Below are positions 12,297-22,431 of a stretch of 64,000 nt of DNA, one piece after another. Origin of the DNA: Angiostrongylus vasorum (taxonomy: Eukaryota; Nematoda; Chromadorea; Rhabditida; Metastrongylidae). The translations under genes were made by a program, and so were the position numbers. Where the stretch lies: positions 2,563,501 through 2,627,500 of the forward strand of contig JADANN010000032.1 of assembly GCA_018806985.1 (NCBI GenBank). Direction: 5' to 3'. The notes beneath the pieces are model-generated. The model saw nothing but the letters and a program-made list of their open reading frames with translations. It ran no database searches and was not told where the DNA came from. Positions within the stretch are counted from its first letter, which is position 1. Each line of letters opens with the position of its first letter.

Positions 12297-15200
12297 AAGT
12301 TGACATTGTGATTACCACTACAGCGTCAGCTTAAGTGTGTTCCATGCCGATTTGTGTTCCCCAGATCAATCTCGCTGACGGGTGATTGCTAATGGCAACG
12401 TTACGTAGAAAACTAGCTGAGGGAAACGCAGAGCAAGCGCCTCCGTGGTGCAGTGTGTAAGTCGTGTACCTCCGCAAGGGTAATCGTGGTCCGAACTGGC
12501 CCGCGGCCCACGCTTTGCGAATATCTCAGCACTGTTATGATGCTGATAGCTTTTGCAAACCGGACCGCAGTTGTCTGCGGCGGGGATCGAATCTGTAGTT
12601 GTATTTCACGTCACACCCTGCAATTAAAAAAGGATTGGCAGTCAGTGAAAAGTGATTGCATGCTGATCAACATTACTCAAGGCATCTATGAAGTCATTAT
12701 CTTAAAAAAGAGTTCATAGAAGTTCACTCTAAAAAACACTTTTTTCAAATATCTCGTTTTCTTTCTCAGCAATCGCGAGATTGTTATTCGGCAGACGTTT
12801 ATTTCCTTGCAAGAAGAACACATACAACACAACCTTAGCTGACGTTTCGGCGGTATCGCCTTCTTCAGAGCCGTTTTTTACGTGCCTTCCGCTGAGGAAG
12901 AGCCGCTGATCAGAACATTTTTCGACATTTGTGCTATACTTGTCGGATGCCACTTCAGGCACGCTAATCATTAAATGACTTGAGGGAGTTTCGTGACACC
13001 TTCTTCCTTCCTCGTCGGACAGTGGAGCCACTCATTGGATTTTTCTTGCTCCGCGAACACGAAAAAATTTGTTTTTCTCTGTGATGTTTTTTTCCTTATT
13101 GTTTCTAAGGGAAATATAGGGAACGGTGATCCTTCGGGCTGTCTGCTACCTGAGCATTCATAAATTATGAAGTTTCTAACTTGACGAACAAAATCTCCAT
13201 TCAGGTTTTATTTCTCTATTCTGCACTTTCACTTTTAGAAACCCAAATGAATGAATGAGTGACCGATTAAAAAATGCAGAGTGGAATGGTTAGCTGCGGT
13301 TAGGGGGTTGAACTAAAATCTTCGTGAGCACAAGCCCTGCCGCTCTATATTGCGCTATGTGCGTCATTTGTAGGAATCCAGATTGTTGATCTAAGGCCTT
13401 GTCGCTTCCAATAAATCATACAGATCGTCAATATTGAAAGCCCATTCTAGATTTGACTTCCAAGGCATTTTTGTTCTGTTCCGCTTCTGCATTTTATATT
13501 ATGTAAATGTTATATATTTATTTATGGGCGCGTGTGGCGCAGTGGTCGGAAGCGCCCTGCAACACACACGTGGAATCGGTGCCCGCGCCCTTTGCCCACC
13601 AAGCCTTCCATCCCTCCTGGGTCGGCAAATTGGTACCAGGCTTGTCTGGGAGGATAGCAGCACTGGCTCGATACATCAGTGTGCCATCGGGAGTAATCTG
13701 TAAAGGCTAGATATGCATTCGTTCGTCTTCAAACGTTGCTTAATGAAGTCGAATGCATGGCGCATCGCTCAGGGGATTGATCAACGCCGAGAGCTTTATT
13801 CTTTATCCTTTATATATTTATAGCTTTCCAACGGTTTACCGCCTCATCGTCGCTGAGAGATATTCCTGCGTGTCGGACTGCGATGTACAGCGGGTGGATT
13901 CATCAACCAGGCAGGGGTTTCGCAAACTGAAAATGAGTCCGCCACTTCCATGAGGAAACCGAGCTTAGAGTTAACCAATACTAGGGTCGACCACCGTCCT
14001 GGTATCAAACTAGTCGCATGGTGGCAAATCTCTTTCTGATCCACAAGAGCTGCGGCTGCATGTAGCAGTGACGACTTAAGGTAGAGCTTTGGCTAGGCTG
14101 GCCTGTGGACTCAAGGGAAACACAATGGCTAGACCAGCAAAACTCGGAAAAAACGGATATTATGCTGGAGCCCGCAAACCAGTGAGGACTTGCCGTCCAA
14201 GTATCCAAGAATACATTTAAAGCGCCTTATTAGGATAAGCATGCAGATAAACTCTACACTTTCAGTATCGTTTTAAAACAACTTTATCCAATCATTATAA
14301 AATGGGATAATGCTTTTCTTGGTACCAACAACTTATATTAAGATTTTGTTTTTGAACTTTAAAGTTTATAGGCTTACGAGATGGCTGTGATCTCGCAGAA
14401 TTCAACGCCATCCAAAAGCTACGCGCCACATGTGAGTTAATTTTAATTTAATCAAAAAGTGATCATTTCCACTCATCACTTTCCACTTACAAATCAACGA
14501 CTACACCTTGGTCTGTGATATTCAATGTCTTTTGTCAAAAAACCGTACTTCGTCCGGGATGGACAGTGTGGGGGGTCCCTGTAAAAGCGTAAAGACCAGC
14601 TGTCATCTCTTAGCAATGAAGTGGAGTAGGGAACGCTTCCGAATCGACAGTGACGGGAGAACGTGGTGTTATCGGTGGCAACATTTATCAATATTATTTA
14701 TAACGTCTCTCCCAGTAATATTTTCGGTTCTGAAGGCGGGAAATCAGATACCGGATGGCTATCAAAAAAGCCAGCATTTAGCTCTACACAACAGAAGTGA
14801 ACACAGGGCATCGATTATCGATAATAACGTTGGATGTTTTTTGTTCACATTCCACCTGTATCACCTGTATCACCTGTATCACCTGTAGTCCCGTTGATCT
14901 TCGAGTCACTCGAGCGGGTTCCAGTAAATTTCCCATTTTTCCCTGTCGAGTGAAAGAACAGCCCTATGGGTTCTGCTCGCTCTAGGGACTCCTCAAGCAT
15001 CATATCTTCCTTCTAGGCTCTTCGCGAAGAACTCTCACCATCGGGTCGGTGGTCGTCCTGGAGTACGTTTGACATCGTGAGGGAATCCAGTCACTAACGG
15101 CTCTTGTCCATCGGTTGTCATTCATACGCATTACGTGTCCGGCTCACCTTATCTTCGACTGTTTGGCATACAGAACATCATCTTTGATTTTTTGATCGTT

Positions 15201-18200
15201 GACGCAGGTCAGAGCTTCGGATCCCCTTCCCTCACTTGCGTGACACGGGATACTCTAGCATCGTCCATTTCGACTGCGCGTTCAATAACGCTGACTGATC
15301 CTCCATTCTGCAAACGTAGCGACCAGGTTTCTGACGCACACGTTAAGGCAGTAAGTACCGTTGAGTAGAAAGGTGGGCACGGAGTCGGGTGTTCTTTGTT
15401 CTCTTCACTACATTCTCGATGCTCTTGAAAGCTCCTAAGCCGCTCGTTTCTTTCTGCTCAACTCTGGAGCCATGTCGTTCATCATATCGATTTCTCGACC
15501 CAGATGGACACAACTGGAGCATTCGGAGATATTCGTTCCGTTGAGCGTGAATGGCGCATACGAAACCAATCCGTTCCTCATGAACACCGTTTTTCTGAGA
15601 TTAAGCCGAAGACCAATCTTTCCACACGCTTTATCAAAGTCTGTGAGCATTCGTTCCGCTTGGCTGATGCTTGTTGTTATAAGGACGATGTCATCAGCAC
15701 AGCGAAGATGATGTAACTGCTGACCATCGATTTTCACTCCCATATTATCCCATTCCAATGTTCACATGACGTTCTGGAGAGTAGCAGTAAATATTTTTGG
15801 CGAGATGGTATCGCCTTGTCTAACTCCTGTTTTGACGTCAATGTTAATATCGTTGTAGAATGGTGATATCTTGGTTGTGAAATTCTTGTACAGCTCACGA
15901 AGAATCTTGATGTACTGAGTAGGGATTCCTTGACTATCAAGGGCTTCCATGATTGTTTCTGTCTCAGTTGAGTCAAAGGCCTTCTTTAAATCGATGAAAG
16001 TGAGGCAGAGCGATCTTTTGTGCTCTCGCAACACTTCCTTGAGTCTTGTAATCGTGTGGATGTGGTCCATAGTACTAAATCCTTTTTGGAACCCTTCTTG
16101 CTCACATGGCTTCCTTTCTTCCAGTGTACTGCCAGTCCTGTTTAGGATGACCTGAGTGAAAAGTTTGTAGACAACAGACAGCAAGCAGATTGGGCGATAG
16201 TTGCCGATATCGCGTAAGTCACCCTTCTTGAACAGTAACACGGTCTTGCTGGTCTTCCACTGAGTGGAGACCTTGCATTGAGACAGGTAACGTGTGAAGA
16301 GCCGAGCCAGTGTGTTTACGTGGACTGGCGGAAGGTTCTTCAAGTGTTCAGATCACATCCTGTCAGAATCTGGTGCTGTTCGATTTCTCACCGATGAAAT
16401 AGCATATCGGATTTCGGAATGGAGAACCGGTGGTACGACTTATCCATGCTCCTTTATTTCATATGACGGAAGGTGGATGCGGCTATCGAAGAGATCTGAG
16501 TAGTATTCGTTAATGATTTTCTCCATTGCCTTTCTGGACGCTGTAACTGTTCGGACTGGGCGTCGGAGTGCAATCATCTTGGTCTTGTAATTGGCGACGC
16601 TTCGGTGGGCTTTGCGAGTGTTTTTCCCAGCTTCTGCAACTTCGACCATTACTGCTGCTCTTCTCTCTTTGAGGTCTTCTTTTATCGCCTGTCTGCATTG
16701 TTTTGCAAGTTCGGACGTTAGTTCGTGGTTGACTGCAACTCATGCGATTCAACGCTGGCGTATCAGCTCGAGAGTTTCTGGAGACAGAAGTTTCTTGGTG
16801 ACTTTCGAACTCTCAGCTTTCGTAGCGCTAACGTGAAGACGTTGATTCAGCCGATCGTATTCCTCGTCGATGTTATTGACAACGGTATCTTTCCAGCAGC
16901 CGGCTAATGAATTGAATAAGTCCCAGTTTATAGTGGTTTTGGGACTTTGTTTTTTTGAATTTGGCGGCTTTTTCTCCTTCTCCGAGAAAAGAAATCTTGC
17001 ACGAAGGAGGCGATGGTCTGATCCCGTATAGAATTTTAGGACAACAGCGACATCAGTTAGGCAAAACTTTCGGTTTACTGTGATGTTGTCTATTTCGTTA
17101 TGGTACTCTCCACTGGCAGACTCCTACGTCCAGCGTTGAGGTGGGGCTTCTGAAATTGCGAATTACCATAGATGGTCTTAATCGTCATGATAAACTCAGA
17201 GAGTCACTCACCCTGTTAGTTCCATTTTAATCCGGGGGTCCCAATGTAACTTTCTTCAGGCGTTTTTCTTGGTCCAGTCTTGGCGTTGAAATCGCCAATG
17301 ATGACCTTGAACAATGTATGGTTTTCTTTGTAGAAGTTCTCCAAGCCCATATAAAACGGTTCGACTTCTCCTTCGTCATAGTTTGACGTCGGCGCGTAAA
17401 CGGCGAAGATTGTCAAAGCCGGTATTGATCCACATCTTTTTTAGTCGTAAACAACCAATTCGGGTTGCTAGTTGTTCGAATGAATCGATGTTAATGGACA
17501 AACTCATGTTGACGAGAACGCCGAAACCACCAACTCCTCTACTGTCGCATGTTATGAGGAACTGTTCTTCTCCGGTGTCATGGACGGCGTTAAATGAATG
17601 GACCTTCTCGCTTTCATGAACAAGTTTTCTATCGAGGACCGGGATGCAAGTGTACGTGCATTGTAGGTACAGATCGGCAGCTTAGTTCTTTGCGATCCAG
17701 GCAGCTTCCATTGGCCCTGAGATTTTAGCAGCCTCTTTGTACTCGTCCAACGCTGCGAAAATTGGGGGGCTCATTCGGGGTCAGGGGAATGAGGCCCGTT
17801 TCTTTTACTTTGTTTAGCATTTTGATACCCACGTATAGCTTGCTGGGCTCTGAACATGGGGGCTGGGTACAATCACGGGTAGCTTGCCACTCTGTCCCAG
17901 AGTGGACATGGAGCTTATTTGTTGGAGGCGACTCCCTAACCACCTCCCACATACTTCCCTATCACTTGATTGCAGGCCTTTCGCCGAATAGACTCAGAAC
18001 ACACCAACACCTGCATGCATGAATCTGAAATACAGAAACTATGTTCCACATCGGCGCAGCACAAAAAACAGGGAGTTCATCCTCTGGATCCACCTGCGTC
18101 TCAGGAACATACGGTCGCTTTTGGTCCGAGATTAACTCCCTATCCGCCATATGCTTGGATACTTGGACGGCCCGTCCTCATTAGTTGTGTGGACCCCAGC

Positions 18201-21200
18201 ATATTCTCCATTTTTCAGAGTTTTGCTCGTTTAGCCATTGCGTTTCCTTGGAGTCCCGAGGTCAGCCTGGCCAAAGACTGCCCCAGGTCGTCACCACCAC
18301 AGGGCAGTCGCTGCCCTTCTGGATCAGAGGGAGATTTGCCAATAGATGTTGGATGAGCCGGTCGTATTCTTCGTCGATGTTATCCAACGGCATCTTCCCA
18401 ATAACCCACTAATGAATTGAATAAGTTCCAGTTTACGGTGGTTCTGGGACTTTGTTTTTTGAATTTTGCGGCTTTTTTCTCCTTTGCGCGAGAAATAGAA
18501 TCTTGCACGAAGGAGACGGTGGTCTGATCCCGTGTAGAATTTTGGGACAACAGCGACATCGGTTAGACAAAACCTTCTTTTTACTATGATGTTTTCTATT
18601 TTGTTATGGTACTCTTCACTGGGAGACTGCCACGTCCAGCGTTAAAGGTGGGGCTCCTGGAATTGGGAGTTACCATGGATGGTCTTAGTGATCATGATAA
18701 ACTCGTACAGCCGCTCACCCTGCTCTTTGTCATTCTACTCCGTGGGTCCCAATGTAACGTGATTCAGACGTTCTTCTTGGTCCAACCTTGGCGTTGAAAT
18801 CTCCAGTGATGACCTTGAAGAATGTATGGTCTTCTCTGTAGAATCTCCAAGTCCATATATAACGCTTCGACCTCTTCTTCGTCGTAGTTTGATGTTGGCG
18901 CATAAACTACGAAGTCTGTTAAAGCCAGAATTGATCCACATCTCTTCAATCGTGAACGTCTAATTAGGGGTTATTAGTTGTTCGAATGAATCGATGTTCA
19001 TGGACAAACTCGTGTTGACGAGAACGCCGACGCCGCCGGCTCCTCTACTGTCGCATGTTCCGAGGGACAGTTCTTCTCCGGTGTCACTCGGATGGAAGTG
19101 CATGTGCATTATAGGTACAGATCATCATCTTAGTTCTTTGAGTATTAAGTAGCTTAGAATGGCCCTGAGATTTTAGCAGGCTCTCCATAATGGATAAAGA
19201 ATAAAGCTCTCGGCGTTGATCAATCTCTGAGGGATGCGCCATGCATTCGACTTCATTAAGTATCGTTGGAGGTGACTGAATGCATATCTATCCTTTACAA
19301 TGACTCGCGGTGGCCTGCGGTGTATCGAGCCAGTGCTGCTATGCTCCCAGATAAGTCTGGTACCAATTTGCCGACCTCGGAGGGATGGAAGGCCAGGCAC
19401 GCTCTCCAAATTCGTCCCTAACCAACGCTGCCGTATCGGGGGGCTGTTTTGGGGTCAAGAGAATGAGCCTCTTTTTTTTACTGTGTTTAGCTCTTTGATA
19501 TCCACGCACAGCTTGGTGGGTTCTGAATGTGGGGACTGGATACACTCACGAGTATTATATTAGTGTCATGCTTTCGAATCCGAAATCTGAGTTGATTTCT
19601 ACCGTTTTTATTTTGTTTACACTACCAGTTCTTTGATTTGTTCGCCCAGAGGAAAGCATCGTAAGGATGTAAAATATTTTCCACATGTCTTTTCTTGTAC
19701 CAGACATTAGGAATAGAACTGTTTCTTACTGTAATTTCAGTTTACGTTTTTTTTGTGAATGACATTTCTGAAATCAGCTGATTGCAAATGCTAATTCAAA
19801 TATGAAAAAAACCTTTTATTGGATATTGAAAATATCACATATTTGTAGATATTTATGTATTAGCCGTTTTTTAATGGCTACGAAACTGTAGCTCGTGATA
19901 GGTGTAGCGGAAATCCTATGCCCCCCAAACGACAACTCTAGCGATAAAAAGGTCTTGTTTATCCTACCCTTAATCTCAAATGATGTAAGTGCAGCTATAA
20001 AACGCTGCTTAAGAAGGGCGAGTATAGAGAAATCGGTAAACGTAGTTGAAATGCCACCGACTACTCTTAGGCGCCAGCCAGTTCGTAACCGCCTGTATGA
20101 CCGTCTATGTGCAACGCAAAATTGCTTAATTTGCCCTAGTGGTAGAGACGGTGATTGCATGAGCTCGGGTAGAGTGTATCTGATCTCCTGTAAGGCGTGC
20201 GGAGACGAATGCATTGGCGAAACGGGTAGACCGCTCTGCGTCCGCATAAAAAAACACCTAGTCGGTAAATGTAAACCAAGTACCCCACTAGGCACACATA
20301 ACGGGGAGGACTTTGAAATACGGGTCACGATCCTCGCACGGGAATCGCGAACACAAGCGCGCAAAACTCTCGAGGCGTTCCGGATTAATTCCAGAAATCC
20401 GAAAATGAACCGCAGAGAAGAATGCCTCATTATCATGCGTGATATTGGGCGGTATATAAGCCTGTTACTCTGATGGGAGGGGCATATTACGCCTCCATGT
20501 GAATTCTGTGAGGTTGGTCTCCACGCGACATACTCAGTGGAAGACTCATAGAAAGCGGTGAGTGTGCAAAGAAGCCATTTTGTGTTCAATGTGACTGAAA
20601 TTTTGGTTCAACAATTTCTCTGTTTGGTTATGGAGGCGTTTGACCAAATAGACTGCTGTCAACTTGACCTTTCCAGGCTCTGAGGAAGGCGAACTCCGTC
20701 GAAACGTCAGCTTATTCGTGAATAAAGAATAAAATAACACCTCGCGTTTGCTCAACAAGAATACAAAGATTTATGTATCACGTTTATTCAGTAATTTTCG
20801 TTTTTATTTAGCACCAGTTAATGGAAATACCGGTAGACTGTGACTGTAGAACGATTCCGCTCATTCAACATCCACGTCTTGTCAGCGATACCGCGCACAC
20901 TATGTGGCCGGCACCATTCGGGAAACCAAAGAAGGTTCGGAGAATTCTCTATGGTCATAAAGAGGCTTGATTCAGAAGACGTTCTTTCATAATCCTTTAC
21001 TTGACATTAATAATGAATTAGCGACGTCGAGAATGAGAACGGAACCGCTATGCTGCCATTTTGATTCCATCAGCGCTATATTCCAGCGCGAAGACATTAC
21101 AGTACATTTGCACTAATCGGGAGACTTAATGCTTCTCAGAGGCGTTTCACAATCTATACGAACTAAATACGATAACAATTAAATACGATAAAGCGTGCGT

Positions 21201-21783
21201 CCAGGACTGACAATACCTTCAGAACTGCGCTGTGCATTGAATTCCATTCATGACATCGGTTGATGTGAATGAATACACATGTGGTCTATACAGTGGCTTG
21301 CAGAAGCCTGCTATTGTATAACATTCAGTGTTTTTTATACCCCTAGCAACTTTACTACCAATTTTGCGGCCATGAAGAAGTGAAGACCTTGGCTAGGCGG
21401 ACACGCGTGAGCGAACCACCGACCACGTGTATCCACACCGCTAGCTCTACTCTAATACACCTCTAACTACCGCAGTACTAGTGTGCTGCACCTAACTATA
21501 CTTGTTACAAAACAGCTAACGCCATGTTAGATGACATCTATTGAATTTGAGCCTTCATCATTTTTTTTCTTTTCCATTCAATTATCTGATTTCTTTTTTC
21601 TCTAGGCTTCAAAAAACCTGTCGAAATGTGACACCTGCAAAGATCGACAAATGTAGTCGCTATTTGTTCCCGTTGCTCTTCTCCGGTTTCAATGTGCTCT
21701 ACTGGACCATTATGACGGTATTGAGTTCGGTGTCGGAGAATCTTAGCAAAGATGAATGGGTCCCGATTGAAGTCGAGGATTGA
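9196..21783 (+). CDS. unc-49: unc-49 B-type C-terminal cassette (8 exons, frameshifted last exon)
   Basis: Exons read: 9196-9345, 10427-10530, 10784-10879, 10967-11022, 11378-11540, 14372-14431, 20812-20934 and 21606-21783. The first starts in phase 1 after TTTAG and restores loop B (Y-G-Y-T) only if the upstream exon ends with one T. It continues to loop C (TSSG). Then come M1 ([19 protein letters not shown]), M2 with [11 protein letters not shown] and M3 ([21 protein letters not shown] split by the intron at 11023). The basic M3-M4 loop includes the CDCRTIP segment. M4 lies in the last exon ([17 protein letters not shown]). The order and sequence match remembered C. elegans UNC-49B. There is no signal peptide or first half of the binding domain, so it must be spliced to a shared N-terminus. 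An A6 run at 21611-21616 shifts the frame before M4. The 14372 exon is the least certain. The 6.4-kb intron before 20812 holds several transposons. Confidence 0.85.
9833..9935 (-). repeat. tRNA-like SINE head fragment
   Basis: On the minus strand TAGCGCAGCAGTTA (box-A-like) is followed by GAGTTCGATCGCG (box-B-like), as in the SINE heads elsewhere in the window. The body is not clear. It lies in a unc-49 B intron. Confidence 0.4.
9995..10278 (-). mobile_element. R3 non-autonomous element (copy 1)
   Basis: Minus-strand copy of the R3 family. It shares CTTGGCCAAGG, GATCAGAGGG, GATTTGCCACCATGCGACT and the GTTTACTCTTA block with the copies at 63.4, 58.5 and 27.1 kb. Truncated at its 5' end, it lies in the intron between the first two B exons. 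Confidence 0.8.
11578..11903 (-). mobile_element. SINE2 (tRNA-headed), full-length-like copy
   Basis: Minus-strand copy with the tRNA-like head (CGTGGTGTGGTGGTGAACACG) and the CCGCAGGTG/TTTTGCAAATATCTCAGCATC segment. Both ends carry the family's GTAGGCAGTAAATAAAA-like motif (in reverse complement). It sits 37 bp after the unc-49 B exon ending at 11540. A plus-strand fragment of the same family follows at 11904-11990. Confidence 0.75.
12260..12291. repeat. (TA)n microsatellite
   Basis: About 16 uninterrupted TA dinucleotides directly upstream of a SINE2 copy. Confidence 0.9.
12292..12640 (+). mobile_element. SINE2 copy, plus strand
   Basis: Starts with AATAAAAAGTTGACATTGTGATTA and runs through the CAGATCAATC.CGCTGACGGG segment. 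The tRNA-like head here is CTCCGTGGTGCAGTG. The copy ends near the CCCTGCAATTAAAAAAG tail. The head is more diverged than in the other copies. Confidence 0.65.
12725..12880 (-). repeat. Penelope-type 3' end fragment with hammerhead-like core
   Basis: Minus strand 12838-12872 reads GGCTCTGAAGA, a stem of GGCG pairing with CGCC around AUAC, then GAAACGTCAGC. The flanking sequence resembles the end of the Penelope-like fragment at 20.7 kb. This is the best-preserved hammerhead-like motif in the window, apart from one extra A between CTGAAGA and the stem. Confidence 0.5.
13525..13815 (+). mobile_element. SINE1 copy (tRNA-derived)
   Basis: The head GCGTGTGGCGCAGTGG is a good Pol III box A. Box B is eroded here (GGAATCGGTGCCC). 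The body carries CCAAGCCTTCCATCCCTC, GGCAAATTGGTACCAGG, GTCTGGGAGGATAGCAGCACT and TGCATTCG, and ends in the TTTATTCTTTATCC tail. The copies at 22.8 and 54.6 kb share it almost end to end. Confidence 0.8.
13824..14210 (+). mobile_element. R3 non-autonomous element, near full length
   Basis: Runs from CCAACGGTTTACCGCC to the CCAAGTATCCAAG tail. It is inserted directly behind SINE1 and lies in the long unc-49 B intron. The last ~50 bp (ATGCTGGAGCCCGC...) resemble the 3' end of the RTE-2 LINE. Confidence 0.8.
14848..18150 (-). mobile_element. RTE-1 LINE, near full-length, inactive
   Basis: An RTE-clade non-LTR retrotransposon of about 3.3 kb on the minus strand, inside the unc-49 B intron. The 5' leader (about 17760-18150) matches that of the plus copy at 59.8-60.3 kb. 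The AP endonuclease (about 17416-17216) shows [14 protein letters not shown] and GDFNAKTG. The reverse transcriptase (16343-15435) shows [46 protein letters not shown] and a damaged catalytic box (CADD for FADD). Stops and frameshifts break the ORF. The 3' end is a 9-bp tandem repeat of ATACAGGTG (reverse complement seen at 14851-14887), a typical RTE-style short-repeat tail. Confidence 0.9.
18150..18345 (-). mobile_element. R3 fragment between two RTE-1 copies
   Basis: Minus-strand R3 piece. It begins with the reverse-complement tail (ATACTTGGACGG) and ends at GGGAGATTTGCCA. It separates RTE-1 at 14848-18150 from the RTE-1 fragment that starts at about 18345. Confidence 0.75.
18345..19560 (-). 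mobile_element. RTE-1 LINE fragment (endonuclease and 5' leader) split by a SINE
   Basis: Second minus-strand RTE-1 copy, lacking the RT and 3' part. It carries the endonuclease region ([20 protein letters not shown] at about 18910-18830) and, after an interruption, the 5' leader (19396-19560). The interruption at 19191-19395 is a 5'-truncated SINE1. Confidence 0.8.
19191..19395 (-). mobile_element. SINE1 nested in RTE-1, with short target duplication
   Basis: Minus-strand SINE1 body without its tRNA head. RTE-1 sequence GCTCTCCA appears on both sides (near 19180 and 19400), as expected for a target-site duplication. The 5' truncation fits LINE-driven insertion after RTE-1 had landed. Confidence 0.75.
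19880..20760 (+). mobile_element. Penelope-like element 3' fragment with GIY-YIG endonuclease
   Basis: An open frame at about 19895-20473 (GTG, no ATG, stop just upstream) encodes the C-terminal part of a Penelope-like polyprotein. It has the [14 protein letters not shown] segment, then [19 protein letters not shown], the GIY-YIG core with the paired Cys motif typical of these elements. R/H-containing CVRIKKHL and a Glu in [13 protein letters not shown] follow. The reverse transcriptase is missing, so the copy is 5' truncated. After the stop, 20676-20711 holds a hammerhead-like motif (GGCTCTGAGGA..GTCGAAACGTCAGC). It lies in the long unc-49 B intron on the same strand as the gene. The minus-strand frame 19816-20589 is only its shadow. 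Confidence 0.8.
21606..21783 (+). other. unc-49: Last exon of unc-49 cassette B, with a +1 frameshift
   Basis: The acceptor CTCTAG|G joins in phase 0 to the exon ending PKK, giving PKK-ASK as in remembered C. elegans UNC-49B. After the run of six A at 21611-21616 the conserved frame ([15 protein letters not shown]4, stop at 21783) is one base off. Read literally, translation stops 17 codons into the exon, before M4. Five A instead of six would restore the frame. Confidence 0.8.
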
Positions 21784-22431
21784 CCGATATTAAAACACCC
21801 TCCCCCGTTGTCCTCCTTGTCCTTCATGTCCTTCTCTTTCTCTCCGCTAAATCATATTACGTGACTTAAGTGGACCTGGTGTACACCTCATTACCGATGA
21901 TATTTATGTATATGTGTATAGAAAAAACTCTTCACGTTCACGACAAGAACAACGTTATCAAACCCTGTGCCACATCGATTAATCATTTATGCATTGATTG
22001 AGTAAAAATCGATACAAATCGATAAACACTTGCATGTGCATGATGGTTTGGTAATAATGTTAGTCGTGTACGCTGCTGTTGTCGTTGTCAATAATATTTC
22101 ATAACAATTCACCTTTTGAATATAACCAACACCATATGTGATTTTTGATTTATTGATTATTTATCACATGAATGACCTCCGCTTGCGAAAAGGCTAGACA
22201 CGGGATTTGTCTGTGTCTTTTGCTCAATGCTTTAAAAGCTCTATGCTTTTTTCCTTTCACTCTCATTTGCTCTCACTCACTCTCTTACTGATGTACATAA
22301 TGTTTACGACTTTCAGAATTGCCTAGGTGGAAATACACTGACGTTCTTTGGGTATCGATTGATCGAAATTGATCAAGAGCAATAAAAATGAACAATAAGG
22401 ATAGAAAACAAACGAAAAAAAACACATTTAG

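Noticed and set aside
19816..20589. 257-codon minus-strand ORF
   Set aside because: Antisense shadow of the Penelope-like GIY-YIG coding frame.
22310..22360. Exon after TTTCAG at 22317 encoding LPRWKYTDV
   Set aside because: The true first C exon is 22432-22581, which matches UNC-49C through its whole length and has the right phase. This one does not connect.
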